The position numbers and the translations under genes are program-made. Of a stretch of 64,000 bases of DNA, positions 54,198-63,903 are shown one piece after another. The notes below the pieces were generated by a model that did no database searches, was not told where the DNA came from, and worked only from the letters and a program-made list of their open reading frames with translations. Source of the stretch: Tetraselmis striata (Eukaryota; Chlorophyta; Chlorodendrophyceae; Chlorodendrales; Chlorodendraceae); contig VCJN01002475.1 in the NCBI GenBank assembly GCA_006384855.1, forward strand, positions 62,001 through 126,000, given 5' to 3'. The first letter of the stretch is position 1. Each line of letters begins with the position of its first letter.

Positions 54198-54490
54198 TTG
54201 CGGTGCACAGACTAGCGGGAGACTAGACCCATTGTCGCTTATTTACAAGCACGGGCGGTGCTGCCAGACCTGATCGTCTACGGCCGATATAATATTCACA
54301 CTATATTAACATCGGTGCACACCGCCGCACACCGCCGCACACCGCCGCACAACGCTGCGCGCGCACATTCGTCGCACACATTATCCCGGATTCACTCGCC
54401 GTATCCATTACGCCGTGCTACTTCAACAATAAACATTGCGAAATTACACCGACACAATGCCGCACCGACTAGCTCTTGACAATACGTGCA

Positions 54491-54498
54491 TATAAATA
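54491..54498 (+). promoter_or_regulatory. TATA box
   Basis: TATAAATA about 150 bp before ATG 54,642, in otherwise mixed sequence; it would start a transcript towards the right end of the element. Confidence 0.5.
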
Positions 54499-54641
54499 GT
54501 AGTGGCGCGCTGCTCCTCGCCTCCGATGTGTCGTTGACTGCTGCGGAAGGCGGTCGTCGACTGGGTGTTAGTTTCTCCACCTCGGCCGCCCCCCCCCCCC
54601 CCCCCCCCCCGCCCCCCCCCCCCCCCCCCTTCACCGCTCAC

Positions 54642-54937
54642 AGCGCCATGGCCGACCTCGCCCCCCCGGGCAAAAGTGGGCGGCGAGCCTTGTTGTCTCG
54701 CGTGTCCGCGCCGCCGGCATCGAGGAGGACGAGAAAGACATGAGGAAACCCGTGACAAGGTGGGCGCGCAACAAAACACTCCATCCTCCGCATTAGCACG
54801 CACCCACTCGTGGCTAACTTGTGCCGCGCGCAGGTTCGTCCGGGAGCGCCGTAAGGCCCACCTCAACGCCAAGGCTTCCACAGTGCCAGCGGCGCAACTC
54901 GTGGTGGCCGAGGAGGCCGCATCCTCAGCCGCTTAAA
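54642..54937 (+). pseudogene. Small two-exon gene model, frame broken at a C run
   Basis: ATG 54,642 reads MADLAPPGK and reaches TGA at 54,741. Past the seven-C run at about 54,660 another frame gives a better reading: WAASLVVSRVRAAG, EEDEKDMRKPVTR, then intron GTGGGC...GCGCAG and exon FVRERRKAHLNAKAST to VVAEEAASSAA and TAA 54,935-54,937. The change is explained by one base gained or lost in the C run, a common sequencing error. About 70 residues, basic middle, no known domain. Confidence 0.35.
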
Positions 54938-55008
54938 GGCGAAACGATTGTGGCTTGTTGTGGGTGTCTGGGCACAGGGGGCGTCCCGACGCGAAGGTAA
55001 GGAAGCTC

Positions 55009-55236
55009 ATGGCGGCGTCGTCGACGGCACAGCCTCCCGGGGTGGTGAAGACACTGACGGATGACAAGAAGCGGAAGAGGCCAGTGAAGAAACGCCGAGG
55101 TAAGAAACTGACGGTCGCGGAGTCGGAGGCGGAGTCGGAGGCGCAGGCGGAGGCGGAGGCGGAGGCGGAGGCGGAGGCAGCGAGATCGTCGAAGCGGAGG
55201 GTCCCCCGGGCACGCAAGAACAAGAACAAGCAGTAG
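55009..55236 (+). CDS. Lys/Arg-rich ORF with Glu-Ala repeat
   Basis: ATG 55,009 gives 75 residues: KKRKRPVKKRRGKK, then a hexanucleotide-driven ESEAEAEAEA stretch, then SSKRRVPRARKNKNKQ. It looks like a nuclear, highly charged protein or a last exon. The repeat and compositional bias make the open frame weak evidence by itself. Confidence 0.3.
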   Translation: MAASSTAQPPGVVKTLTDDKKRKRPVKKRRGKKLTVAESEAESEAQAEAEAEAEAEAARSSKRRVPRARKNKNKQ

Positions 55237-55915
55237 CCCCCGCCCCCTTTACCCCCCCCCCCCCCCCCCCCCCCAGGCGGGAGCGGCTGGCGGCGAGGGG
55301 GGGCGGGGGGGGGCGGGGCGGGCGTGGCCCCCCCGCCCCCGCACCCCCCCCCCCCCCCCCGGGCCACATTCCCCGATGGCAGCTGTCGCGAATATTGTAA
55401 TTCAATCATTCTTCGGCAAACCGCTGCCTGCCCCCGCCCTCCCCCTCGCGAATATTTATGTAACGTGAGCACTCTTTGGCAAAACATGGCAGCCAAACCG
55501 CCCATTTGATGACCTTTGATCGGACGGCTGGCAGGCCCGTTCAGCAGTACTAGCTATAATGTACACAAAATTCCCCAGTGTTACCAAATACGTACGGCTG
55601 CGATTTGCGCTCCCATGTACTAATAGTCGTAGTTATCCACAGGACGACTAGGGTTCGTACCAGATACCCGGTACCGGAGTAATAAATATATCGCGTACTA
55701 CCCGGTACTACACGGACAACCTTGTACCTTGTACGTCAGTGTCATGTACGCTTCACCGGGCTGGTACGACTACCAGAATGATGACAAAAAGGATTTATCG
55801 CCCGCCGGCAATAACGCCGGATGTACTCGCACGTAACTGGATGGACGTGCCGCCACCAGCAGCAGCCTTCACGGATAAATAATAGTCGCTAGTAGTAGTG
55901 CTTCGTCACCTGTAT

Positions 55916-55937
55916 GTCACATCTGAATCTCACAGTG
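55916..55937 (-). repeat. Right terminal inverted repeat
   Basis: Inverse of 47,834-47,855; followed by GCG, the second target-duplication copy (55,938-55,940). Confidence 0.9.
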
Positions 55938-56235
55938 GCGAGGCTTGCGGTTACTGGAAACGGATGTCTATTTGAAGCATCGCCGGCGGAGATGGATAAT
56001 GGAGATGCGGGGCTGGCAGTGGTGCGCTAGGAAGCGCGCCCACGCGGCAGAAGCGGAGGCAGGTAATCCGGGCGGGTTGCATCCGCGGACGTAACACGGG
56101 CTGACCGAACTAGATCCACACACCGGGCAAGCGGGAATCTATGGGCATGGTCGACCTCGAGGTGCGGTCACCTTGTTAGCAACGTGCCGTCACCTAGATA
56201 GCTTGTCGGGTCTATCTTGTTAGCTAAAACCCTAA
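55938..56235 (-). repeat. Other half of the interrupted fold-back-repeat unit
   Basis: Inverse of about 45,590-45,835: TGGAAACGGATGTCTATTTG, CGCCGGCGGAGATGG, GGGTTGCATCCGCGG and GGTCGACCTCGAGGTGCGGT correspond in order. It continues the unit cut at 47,830, which shows where the CACTA element inserted. Confidence 0.75.
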
Positions 56236-56262
56236 AAAACCCCTCAGTTATATTTCCACCGA

Positions 56263-56321
56263 GGGGCCCGGCAGGGTTCGAACCTGCGGAGAGCGAAATC
56301 ACGAGCGTAACATGCAGGCCC
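56263..56321 (-). tRNA. tRNA-like remnant lacking the D arm
   Basis: Minus-strand GGGCCTG and CGGGCCC can pair as a 7-bp acceptor stem (one U-G), and GCAGG-TTCGAAC-CCTGC is a perfect T arm with the B-box core. Only about 27 nt lie between, too few for D arm plus anticodon arm, and no anticodon stem forms. It is probably a decayed tRNA or the head of a tRNA-derived repeat. Confidence 0.35.
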
Positions 56322-56626
56322 CTCCTCCGCCGCCTATCACATCTCAAGCCGTTGATGAATATTCTAGGTTAATTATATCATAAAAATGGGCCACTGTACC
56401 ACTCGGCGGTCGGCGCCGCCGGTGCTGACGTGGCGATATGGACAGATACGTACAAGTCAAGACTTTCGAGGGGGACTGTATATCCGTTGTCTCAGGTACA
56501 CATCGTGCTAGTTCTCGTACACATAATACTGGTACTAAGTTGTAGTATGTCGTACTCGTACAATCGTCGCACGATTGCATTTTGCGTCTGACTCCTGTGA
56601 TTAGTTTACGGTACTCGTTTCTAATG

Positions 56627-56782
56627 CCAGGGAGCCAAGAACGAAGAAAGCGCCCATGGAATCATGAAGTCGCCAAGCTGCCAAGAACCAAAGGGTCAAG
56701 GGAAGCACCGAAGCCAAGGAACGACCAAAAAGACCGAAAGGGAAACATGAAAGCAATGGGGACCACCGCCCGGGGGTAGGCC
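56627..56782 (-). repeat. LINE-like 3' UTR fragment, inverted
   Basis: Inverse of about 44,275-44,437: GGCCTACCCCCGGGCGGTGG, TTTCATGTTTCCCTTTCGGT and CTTCGTTCTTGGCTCCCTGG correspond. It is the fourth member of this family in the window. Confidence 0.8.
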
Positions 56783-59168
56783 ATATTGTGGTTTACGACT
56801 TTGGGTCACGGCGACCCCCCCCCCCCCCCCCCCCCCCGATTTTTCGGACCCCGGTTTTAAAATGTAGAATACACATGATTTGCGCTTAGTACGAAATGGC
56901 GTAATTTCAACAAATTGCGATCATGGCAATGCATCAGTTTATAACATCAGCAAGACGTAGCAGCAATGCGTCACCTGCTTCCATGCACATTACATGTATG
57001 TATGCCGGTTACATGCAAACCATGGCCCTTTCGGCTCATCTGAAGCGTACCATATACTATAGATGATTGTTGCCACAATACCTACGCTAGCTGCGTCTCT
57101 TCTTTGCGAGGACGAGTATTGTTAGACATGATGTTGCCACATGTTGCTACCTGACATGTGCGCAACATCGTGCCGCACCTTATATTATCACCATTTCTGC
57201 GAAACTGCTTGATCAACGTCTTGGCGCATGTTGCTATGCAGACAAAGCAGATTGGTAGAACAGTTTTGAAGATGATGTCTAACGCCGCTTCTACCACGAC
57301 ATCATGCTCGTAGTTGACCCCTACCTCGTGCGCACCTAGATCTATCGGGGTCCGCGCCCTTCGCAGAGTAGTAATCTAAGTATCTCCATTGGGTCCGTGC
57401 AGTCATGTCTGCTCAAGTACATGAAGACATCCTCGCCAAGGGTATGGCCTATGCCTCAGGGTATGCCTGCCATGGGTCTATTGCCACGGGTATCATGGCC
57501 AAGTGGTTGCATTCCACACAAAAAACCGTCTCGGCGTTTGGCCGCAATCCGATAGCTAGGGCTCTACGACTGGCTCGAGCCATCTAGAGTGGCATTCACA
57601 GTAACGAGTTCAGACGATGGATCTCACATGTTGAGAGGACATGGAGGACAGCGGGGACGGTTGGGTGAGAATTTATGGCGGCGCGCATCGCGGCTGCGGC
57701 CGCCAAGGTTGATGACAATGCAGTAGTGCGCGTGCGTAAACCCCTTTATTACTTAGGTATAGCATAGTAGACCAAGTGCAACGGGGCGGTTCCAGGTATT
57801 GCGCAATGCACTAAAAGCCGACTTACAAAATATTCCCCGCTTTTATTCTTGCCCCCCCCCCCCCCCCCCCCCCCGCCCCCCACCTCCGATTTCCTCTAGA
57901 TATGTGACTTCAGTAAATCGGTTTGCGATAGCGTAATATACGCGAGCATAATAAGAGTACTAAAAGAATAGGATACCGGTATAGAATACGAACATAAAAA
58001 CGCTAGAAGGGTGGCAGTTTTAAAACACGGCAGTGCACCGCCGTTTGACACTAATTGGCAGCACCTACGCGCTGGTATAGTACATTGTGTAGGGTAGGCG
58101 CGTTGCGCGCTCGTATAGCATTAGCCGCCGCCTCGACGGCCGCGATCATAATGTCGGCCGACTTCGCAACTACTAGTAACTACATGTATGCCTGCTGCAA
58201 CAGTGTGAACTACAAAAGGCCAGTAGTATCACATCCACCGCCAAAAACAATACATTATGCCGTAGTGGGAGAATAACACAAGTCGACGTGTACTGCTGTG
58301 CTGCAGGTAATGAGGATTACTCGGGACATGCATACATGTACATGAATGGTACATGCACTTGTAGTCGCTACCAGTTTTGGTAGTCGCTAATCCTTAGGGC
58401 GTGACAAGTTGATTTGATGTTTTAGGTGCCCCTCCCCCCGCATCTGAGTGCCCCCTTTTGTTCCTTGCCATATCCACATGCACTACAAACTAAGTATTGT
58501 CAAAAGCAATGCAAACGATGCATTTGGGCTGTGGAATCAATGATGATGATGATGTCAAGCTAGTGCACATTGAGCAATAAGCATGTGAAATCCATCTGAG
58601 AGGACAATTATGAAGAAAAACCACTACATGACGACAATGAGGAAGTGTTCACTACTTGCCATTCCCGGCCAAAGCCTATTATTTTCACGTGCATGGTGGG
58701 GTAGCTGTCGTGAGGGTGGCTCTTGTGTTGCCCACTCGCGGCCGCGGCCGGGATTATGGAATTCGGCCGCGGGGTAGTGTCGAATGGAGCTTATAAACCG
58801 ACGTGGCGCGCCGCCAATGATAGCGTGCACGAAGGCGTGAACCCAGGCGCGGCCGTACGCGTCGATACGGATTCTCCAGTAAAGTGCTAAGTATTGCTTG
58901 GGATTCAGCATCTGCTTGTTCTGCGGATAGATCCATTATTAAACCCCCCCCCCCCCCCCCCGCCCCCTTTTCTGAGGGAGAAAAATAATAGGCAGCTATA
59001 ATAACAGCAAATCTACATAGCATTTTTTGGCCTTGTAATTATTATTATTTTTTGGCCTTGTTAGGCGGTATCCTGGCCGTAGCATGGCAATACTAGTCGC
59101 TCTATTATTGTCGTTCGTTCTGCATCAATGAACCCCGATGCGCCGCCGCCAAGGCCGCGGAACGGCCG
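56783..59168. other. No gene recognised; long C runs
   Basis: Runs of about 15-22 C occur near 56,814, 57,853 and 58,946. Two short ORFs, 57,405-57,587 (+, 60 residues, begins MSAQVHEDILAKGMAYASGY) and 58,624-58,911 (-, about 95 residues), have no recognisable domain and may be chance. Confidence 0.4.
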
Positions 59169-59194
59169 TTTCAAAGTTGAGTCTGGTTTTGCCA
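59169..59194 (-). repeat. Split direct repeat B2
   Basis: 26 bp beginning TTTCAAAGTTGAGTCTGGTT, identical to 59,474-59,499; outer terminus of the element. Confidence 0.75.
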
Positions 59195-59287
59195 AAAAGG
59201 TCGCGCAGGCTGTTTTACACGGTCAAGAGCCGAAATTGGCAGGAAGGTTTAGCGAAAAGCGTGGAGGGAAAACGGAGTCAGGGGGGG

Positions 59288-59473
59288 CGCTGCGTGGAAC
59301 GCAGCGAAAACTGGAAGATGGCAGGCTCAGCTGTTCTGGCTGCTTTTATGTCTACTCGTGCTGCACCCAACAAGGGCGCAACAACAGTTACTAGTTCCCG
59401 TACCACTGCGCAGCACTTGTAGCTGAAAAGCGGTTAGGTCAAGGATGGAAACCCCATAAACTAGTTTAGATCA
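59288..59473 (-). repeat. Split direct repeat A2 (186 bp)
   Basis: Same length as 62,206-62,391 and identical as read. Its edge is a hairpin, CGCTGCGT-GGA-ACGCAGCG (59,288-59,306). Confidence 0.9.
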
Positions 59474-59499
59474 TTTCAAAGTTGAGTCTGGTTTTGCCA
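59474..59499 (-). repeat. Split direct repeat B1
   Basis: Abuts A2 without a gap and matches 59,169-59,194. Confidence 0.75.
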
Positions 59500-59552
59500 G
59501 TCTTGAGCGAACGGAGAGAGCGGTGGATTGACGGAGAAGGGGTAGCGCCAAG

Positions 59553-61180
59553 TCATGAAGGAGGCACTGGGAAGGCCACCGCTGCGGAGTCCTGTTGGAC
59601 TTGGAAGTGGCGGAGAGGGGCGATGTGTCCAAAGAAGAACCACGCGCCAGGAGAAGGAAGAACGTTGGGGTCGATGTAGTCCAGAACGACATCAGAGTTA
59701 GTGGCCCAACCGCCCTGGTAGCGGATGTGGGACAGTGGCGCTCCAATGGCGTTTGCTGCAGAGGCTGCGCCCTTGCGTAGACTGTGTGAAGTCCAGGAAG
59801 TGCCAGCAGGGGGGCAGCGTTGACTAGGTTGACTGCTGTAGACAACCAGTCTGACATCGTAGTAGCAGTCCAAGGTTTCGACTGCTCAGCCACATTGACA
59901 GCCCAGAAGTTGGAGGTAGCCAAGCCAACAGTAACTAGGGGGACAGACTGGACGTTGTCGATGAAGTAGCGCAAGAGACGTGCCACTCGAGGGTGCTCGG
60001 ACACTGGAAGGAGAAGTACGCGCAGGTCGTCAGGTCCCCGCCGGCCGGCGCGACCCTTCTCGCGGTAGATCTGCAAGGTGATGTTGTAGGTGTCGACATG
60101 CACATCTTGCACTCGACAGGAGACGCCAGTAAGGCCCCTGGCAAAGAACAGGAAGTTGACAACCGAGGCCAAGAGGGCTCGGTAGTCGAGGTGGGACTCT
60201 GGGTAAGGAGCATACACAATTAGCTCGGCCTTTGAGACGAAGCGGTAAGCTACATCCGCAGGCAGAGGGACACGCAAAGGGGCAGCGTCCAGTCGACGCT
60301 GACGTAACATTAACCCACGTCTTGCCGAAGTGAGGTGTAGGCTGTCCTTGGCGATCGGGACGAGGTTGTGCAGCTCGAAGAAGGTGTTGATGGCAGACAG
60401 ATAGGGCTGCAGCGACTTATTAGCTGCGATATGCCCTCGCTCCCCGATCCAGGCAACGTACCGAACAACAGTAGCAGTAGTCGCCTCTAGCGGGCTGATG
60501 TTCTCGGAGTCGTGGCAGAACTCAGCGAACTGAGCCAACCTGCCGGCGTAGCTCTTGAGGGTCTGAGCGCTGAGGGAGCTGGAGAGCAGGTCGAGCGTCC
60601 GCTGGCCTAGCTCGTCTGAGCCGAACGCGTCCTGTAGTCGGGATCGCAGTGACGCAGCCCACGGAGCGATAGCTGCGGGCTCGTCGATTACGTAAGTGCG
60701 TCGTTTTACTGACAGAGTGCCACCGGGACGGCTACTGTTCGCAAAGTACTCGGCAGCAGCGGTTAGGTTCCCGGCGGTTGGCCGGTAGTTGCTGGACGGG
60801 TTTGCAGTAGCTCCAGTACGGGTTTGCGGGGCTAGGTTCAGGTAGGAGGGCCGCCCCGCGCGCCCTTCGCGCTCATAGCGCCTGTCCCGTGCGTAACGTA
60901 CACGCGCGAAACTTGGTCGTTGCGAACCGGTTGTAACTCGTAGTGTAACAACCGACGAACGCAGAGATGGGGTTGTAAGAAAGGCGGATGGTTGAGCCGC
61001 CATGTGCAGGTGTGCGGATGGTTGAGCCGCACTCGGCTGTAGCTGTAAGAAACGCCGCACCGAGGAAGGTCTAAATGAAGTCTGAAGGTGGGGGGGGTCA
61101 GGTCCTGACACATGGCGCTCATCCCGTCGTTGAGCTGCAAGGGTGCGCCTTGCGGCGGTCACCGAAAGGTGGCCTCGCAA
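59553..61180 (-). pseudogene. Tyrosine recombinase, frameshifted before HxxR
   Basis: The frame from 61,180 (no clear ATG) has a low-complexity start, then the recombinase N-terminal domain (LSAQTLKSYAGRLAQFAEFC, VRYVAWIGERG). The catalytic domain has FLFFARGLTGVSCRVQDV with the first Arg, and REKGRAGRRG. At about 59,800 the frame is lost. The neighbouring minus frame (to 59,553) continues with TSHSLRKGAASAANA (H-x-x-R), SHIRYQGGW and the nucleophile region VVLDYIDP. All catalytic motifs exist but not in one frame, so this copy needs a repaired indel or is dead. Unlike the recombinase at 25 kb it keeps the His of HxxR. Confidence 0.82.
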
Positions 61181-61216
61181 GGCTCCTGCAGCTCCGACGA
61201 ACGGCGCCCCACACCG

Positions 61217-62092
61217 TCACTCGTGCTCACCTTCGCGGCCACGTCCACGTCCCCCGCCACGTCCTCGCCCACGCCCGCGACCTGCAGCTGCAGCCGCCAC
61301 TCGAGAAGTAGCGGTCGCCTTGGCGCTGCTGGCAACGGTCGCCTCGAAAACACGACGCTCGTAGTCCCGCATGAGGTCCCCAAAGATCGCGGAACCCAGG
61401 TGCTCCGAAGCAGGCTGAAAATGCTGAGCTCGCAGCACATCCAGAACACCTTGGTCACCGTGCACACGCTTGATCTCATTGAGCTTCCGTAGGAAGGCCA
61501 AACGAAACCGAAACGCCTTGTCGATGGCCTCGGCGTGGTTCCGGGCTCTCGCGAGGTAGGGGGTGAAGTCCTGGTTGCTGGAAGGGACGTAGGGCAGTAG
61601 CTCGTCGAGCGCCACGAAAAGGGCGGCCATGTGGGCCCCGAAACACGACATCCACAAGTACTCCTCCTGGGCCGGCAGACGCCGGTCATCCTGCTTGAGG
61701 TACTCGTTCGTTAGGTCGGTGCTCAAAGGGAAAAGTCCAGGCACTCGGCTGACCGGTCGAACGGCCTCGTAACCAGACTCTGCTCTCTGCAGTAGCTCTG
61801 GCACCGCGAGGTAATCATCCTCGGCACTCACGGATTTTGCTCCGACACGGCCGCTCTGGGCTAGCTCTAGCAAGTCGGGGCGCTCTGCGGCTCCCCCGCT
61901 GCCTGTCGGCTGTCTCGCGAAGCGCTGCCCTGAGCCGGAGCCATGTGCCCCTTCTCCATCAACAACGCGATCACGAGCCGTCAATTGTGCCACAGCTGTA
62001 GCCAACTCTCGCAGTAATGAAGACTGGGCCCTCATATCTGCGTTCAGCGACTGCAGCGTCGGCTCAGCGACGGGTTCTTCTCCATCTGACAT
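61217..62092 (-). CDS. Gag-like ORF of the RT-less element
   Basis: ATG 62,092 gives 291 residues. It has an acidic N-terminus with a coiled-coil helix (LLRELATAVAQLTARDRVVD), a linker, a helical core (EEYLWMSCFGAHMAALFVAL, FRFRLAFLRKLNEIKRVHG) and an Arg/Gly-rich tail of repeated GRGRGRG, a typical RNA-binding end. No CCHC knuckle. Position just inside A1 matches the Gag-like ORF of the 24-30 kb element, and the helical core suggests a capsid-type role. No sequence family recognised. Confidence 0.65.
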   Translation of the reverse strand: MSDGEEPVAEPTLQSLNADMRAQSSLLRELATAVAQLTARDRVVDGEGAHGSGSGQRFARQPTGSGGAAERPDLLELAQSGRVGAKSVSAEDDYLAVPELLQRAESGYEAVRPVSRVPGLFPLSTDLTNEYLKQDDRRLPAQEEYLWMSCFGAHMAALFVALDELLPYVPSSNQDFTPYLARARNHAEAIDKAFRFRLAFLRKLNEIKRVHGDQGVLDVLRAQHFQPASEHLGSAIFGDLMRDYERRVFEATVASSAKATATSRVAAAAAGRGRGRGRGGGRGRGREGEHE

Positions 62093-62205
62093 AGTAACGC
62101 ACGGACGTACGGACGAGAATATCACACTCGGGTGGCGAGCCGGGTGTGGTCTTGAACAACCTGGGGTGACCTTGCTCGCAACGGGTTACGAGACAGTTTT
62201 TACAT

Positions 62206-62391
62206 CGCTGCGTGGAACGCAGCGAAAACTGGAAGATGGCAGGCTCAGCTGTTCTGGCTGCTTTTATGTCTACTCGTGCTGCACCCAACAAGGGCGCAAC
62301 AACAGTTACTAGTTCCCGTACCACTGCGCAGCACTTGTAGCTGAAAAGCGGTTAGGTCAAGGATGGAAACCCCATAAACTAGTTTAGATCA
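62206..62391 (-). repeat. Split direct repeat A1 (186 bp)
   Basis: Starts CGCTGCGTGGAACGCAGCG and ends AGTTTAGATCA; same as 59,288-59,473. The 5' terminus of the element in minus orientation. Confidence 0.9.
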
Positions 62392-63785
62392 ATGATAGAT
62401 GATACAGTAAGGATTAATATGCGCGAACGAAGAGGTCGCGCTGGTGCTGCTGCCGGCATCGTCCGCACGCCGGCGCACAGTGCAGATGCGGCGAGTAGTC
62501 GCTACCTGTAGCGACTATACAGCAGCTGCCGGTGCCGAAAGAGTGGGCCCAGAGTTGCAAGCACGGCCCGCCATATCACCACCTCCGACGTCGCGGACTC
62601 ACTGCTACGACGCGCGTGGCATCGCGCGCCCTACTATTCACTTATTCACACGAGCCTCTGCCCCGTTGGCCGGCGAGCCCAATGCGCGGGCCGGCCGCCG
62701 CGCTGACGACGCCCGCAGGAGCCATCCGCCCGCCGTCGCCGCGCCTGCCGCCCTCTCGCAGGCCTGCGGGCAACGCTGCTATGGTGGTGCGGCCTACTCC
62801 AGCTCACATGCGTGCGAATGGAGGAAGGGGGGGAGGGGGGGGAGGGGGGGCTTGTTTGGCTGCGCAATGAGGGGTGTCTCCCCTCAAGGATGGGCGGGGC
62901 GGGGAGGCGGAGACGAGGGTGGTAAGATGGGGGTATTGGCGGTAGAGTACTCTATGCCACTGTATATATTAAGCCCCCCCTCCCCACTCTGATTTAGTTT
63001 TCCGCCCTCGCAACATGGGGCATATGATACGACGACGTGGGACTGGATAAGTTGAACAACTGGCACCCTGATCATGAGTATGCATGGACGTCTGGATGCT
63101 ACTGCAGATGTGGTGCAAACGTGCACAGGAGCAAGACAGGCGGGCAGACATTAGCGCCTAGCGGGCAACGTATTGGCGCGCTATCGGTGGGCTATTGCGA
63201 GCAGTCATCGCTGATGAGGGGGTGAAGAGGGGGGGGGGGGGGGGGTTCAGTGTATGATGTGTTGGCGAGAGTATGCTGGGCGGCTAAAGTGCGCAAGTTC
63301 ACAACTCCTCCCATTTTGCGAGTATCCAGATGGCATGTATGCACTCCGCGGGTGAGTAGCCATTGAGGGCCCCCGGATGGCATGTGGCTAACTGGATCAT
63401 GCCGCCAGAGCGACATGATCCAGCGCGGGCACGGTAATAAGAACACTGCTGCGAATGAGAACCCGCTCTGCCTGCCAGAGGTCAAATGTAGACAAAACTA
63501 CAGCGAAATGCTGTTACAGGTTGCCTGCGCGCACCCAATCTTGGGTGCTTATAGGCGCGTCGGCACCCGGAGGCGGCGTGCATTTTGGCGGCGCAGGCCT
63601 GAAGGCTGTTGGTTGTGTACTGAATGCCATGGAGAGAGGGGCGCTCTGACTGCGATGCGGCCGCTCGTGCAATGTTGCCGCTGCTAATCGCTCCCGGCAT
63701 TTGTCACTTGGTGATGGCTGTGCGCCAGCTGACACATCATCGCCGCCCTGTCTTCCCCCCCTGCTCAGCCCTCCGCTGCTGTGGC
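62392..63785. other. Spacer, no gene recognised
   Basis: GC-rich with G runs near 62,826-62,850 and 63,229-63,245. Plus-strand open readings at 62,444-62,992 are Ala/Arg/Pro-rich and unconvincing. Confidence 0.4.
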
Positions 63786-63903
63786 ATGGCGTGCGGGGCA
63801 AACGGCAGTCCTGCGGTGCGCCGCTTCGAGGAGGGCGGCCGCTCCAAGCCCGCTATCGCCGAGCATTGGCATGCCGCTCCCGCACCCAGCTACACGCCGG
63901 CAG
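63786..63903 (+). CDS. Possible first coding exon of a gene leaving the window
   Basis: ATG 63,786 opens MACGANGSPAVRRFEEGGRS, continuing to SYTPA and a possible donor GGCAG|GTACAT at 63,903/63,904. It follows a pyrimidine-rich tract ending in CTGCTCAG. Codons prefer G/C in third position, like importin alpha. No domain can be judged from 39 residues, and the frame also stays open to the window end if unspliced. Confidence 0.3.

Larger units (their letters stand above)
47834..55937. mobile_element. EnSpm/CACTA-type DNA transposon (8.1 kb)
   Basis: Perfect 22-bp terminal inverted repeats begin CACTGTGAGATTCAGATGTG (47,834-47,855 and, inverted, 55,916-55,937). The 3-bp duplication GCG and CACTG ends fit the EnSpm/CACTA superfamily. 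The flanks are two halves of one fold-back-repeat unit: GAAGACGAAGGGGAAGATGA on the left and GGCTTGCGGTTACTGGAAAC on the right join to match intact copies such as the inverse of 45,801-45,860. Inside are a BED-like finger, a Tudor/chromo-like exon, Tnp2-like exons, a Cys-rich ORF and a subterminal satellite. The DDE core was not recognised, so this copy may be non-autonomous or decayed. Confidence 0.85.
59169..62391 (-). mobile_element. RT-less tyrosine-recombinase element with split direct repeats
   Basis: Minus-strand order is A1 (62,391-62,206), Gag-like ORF, tyrosine recombinase, B1 (59,499-59,474), A2 (59,473-59,288), B2 (59,194-59,169). A1 and A2 are 186 bp each and look identical; B1 and B2 share 26 bp. 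B1 abuts A2, as expected for DIRS/PAT/Ngaro-type elements. Only 36 bp separate the two ORFs, so no RT or RNase H is present. It should depend on another element for cDNA synthesis if it moves through RNA, or move as DNA by its recombinase. The repeats argue against a simple Crypton. Confidence 0.8.

Noticed and set aside
52793..54208. A family of near-identical ORFs of about 90-125 codons on both strands
   Set aside because: They repeat with the 368-bp satellite period and arise from its palindromic sequence.
56263..56321. Functional tRNA gene
   Set aside because: Too short, no D arm and no anticodon stem.
58624..58911. Minus-strand ORF of about 95 codons
   Set aside because: No domain and no supporting context; some residues look coding but a case cannot be made.
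59169..62391. Crypton or a bacterial integrase gene
   Set aside because: A Gag-like ORF and paired split direct repeats fit DIRS/PAT-type elements better.
62444..62992. Plus-strand ORF of 182 codons
   Set aside because: Ala/Arg/Pro-rich composition from GC-rich DNA and G runs; no motif.
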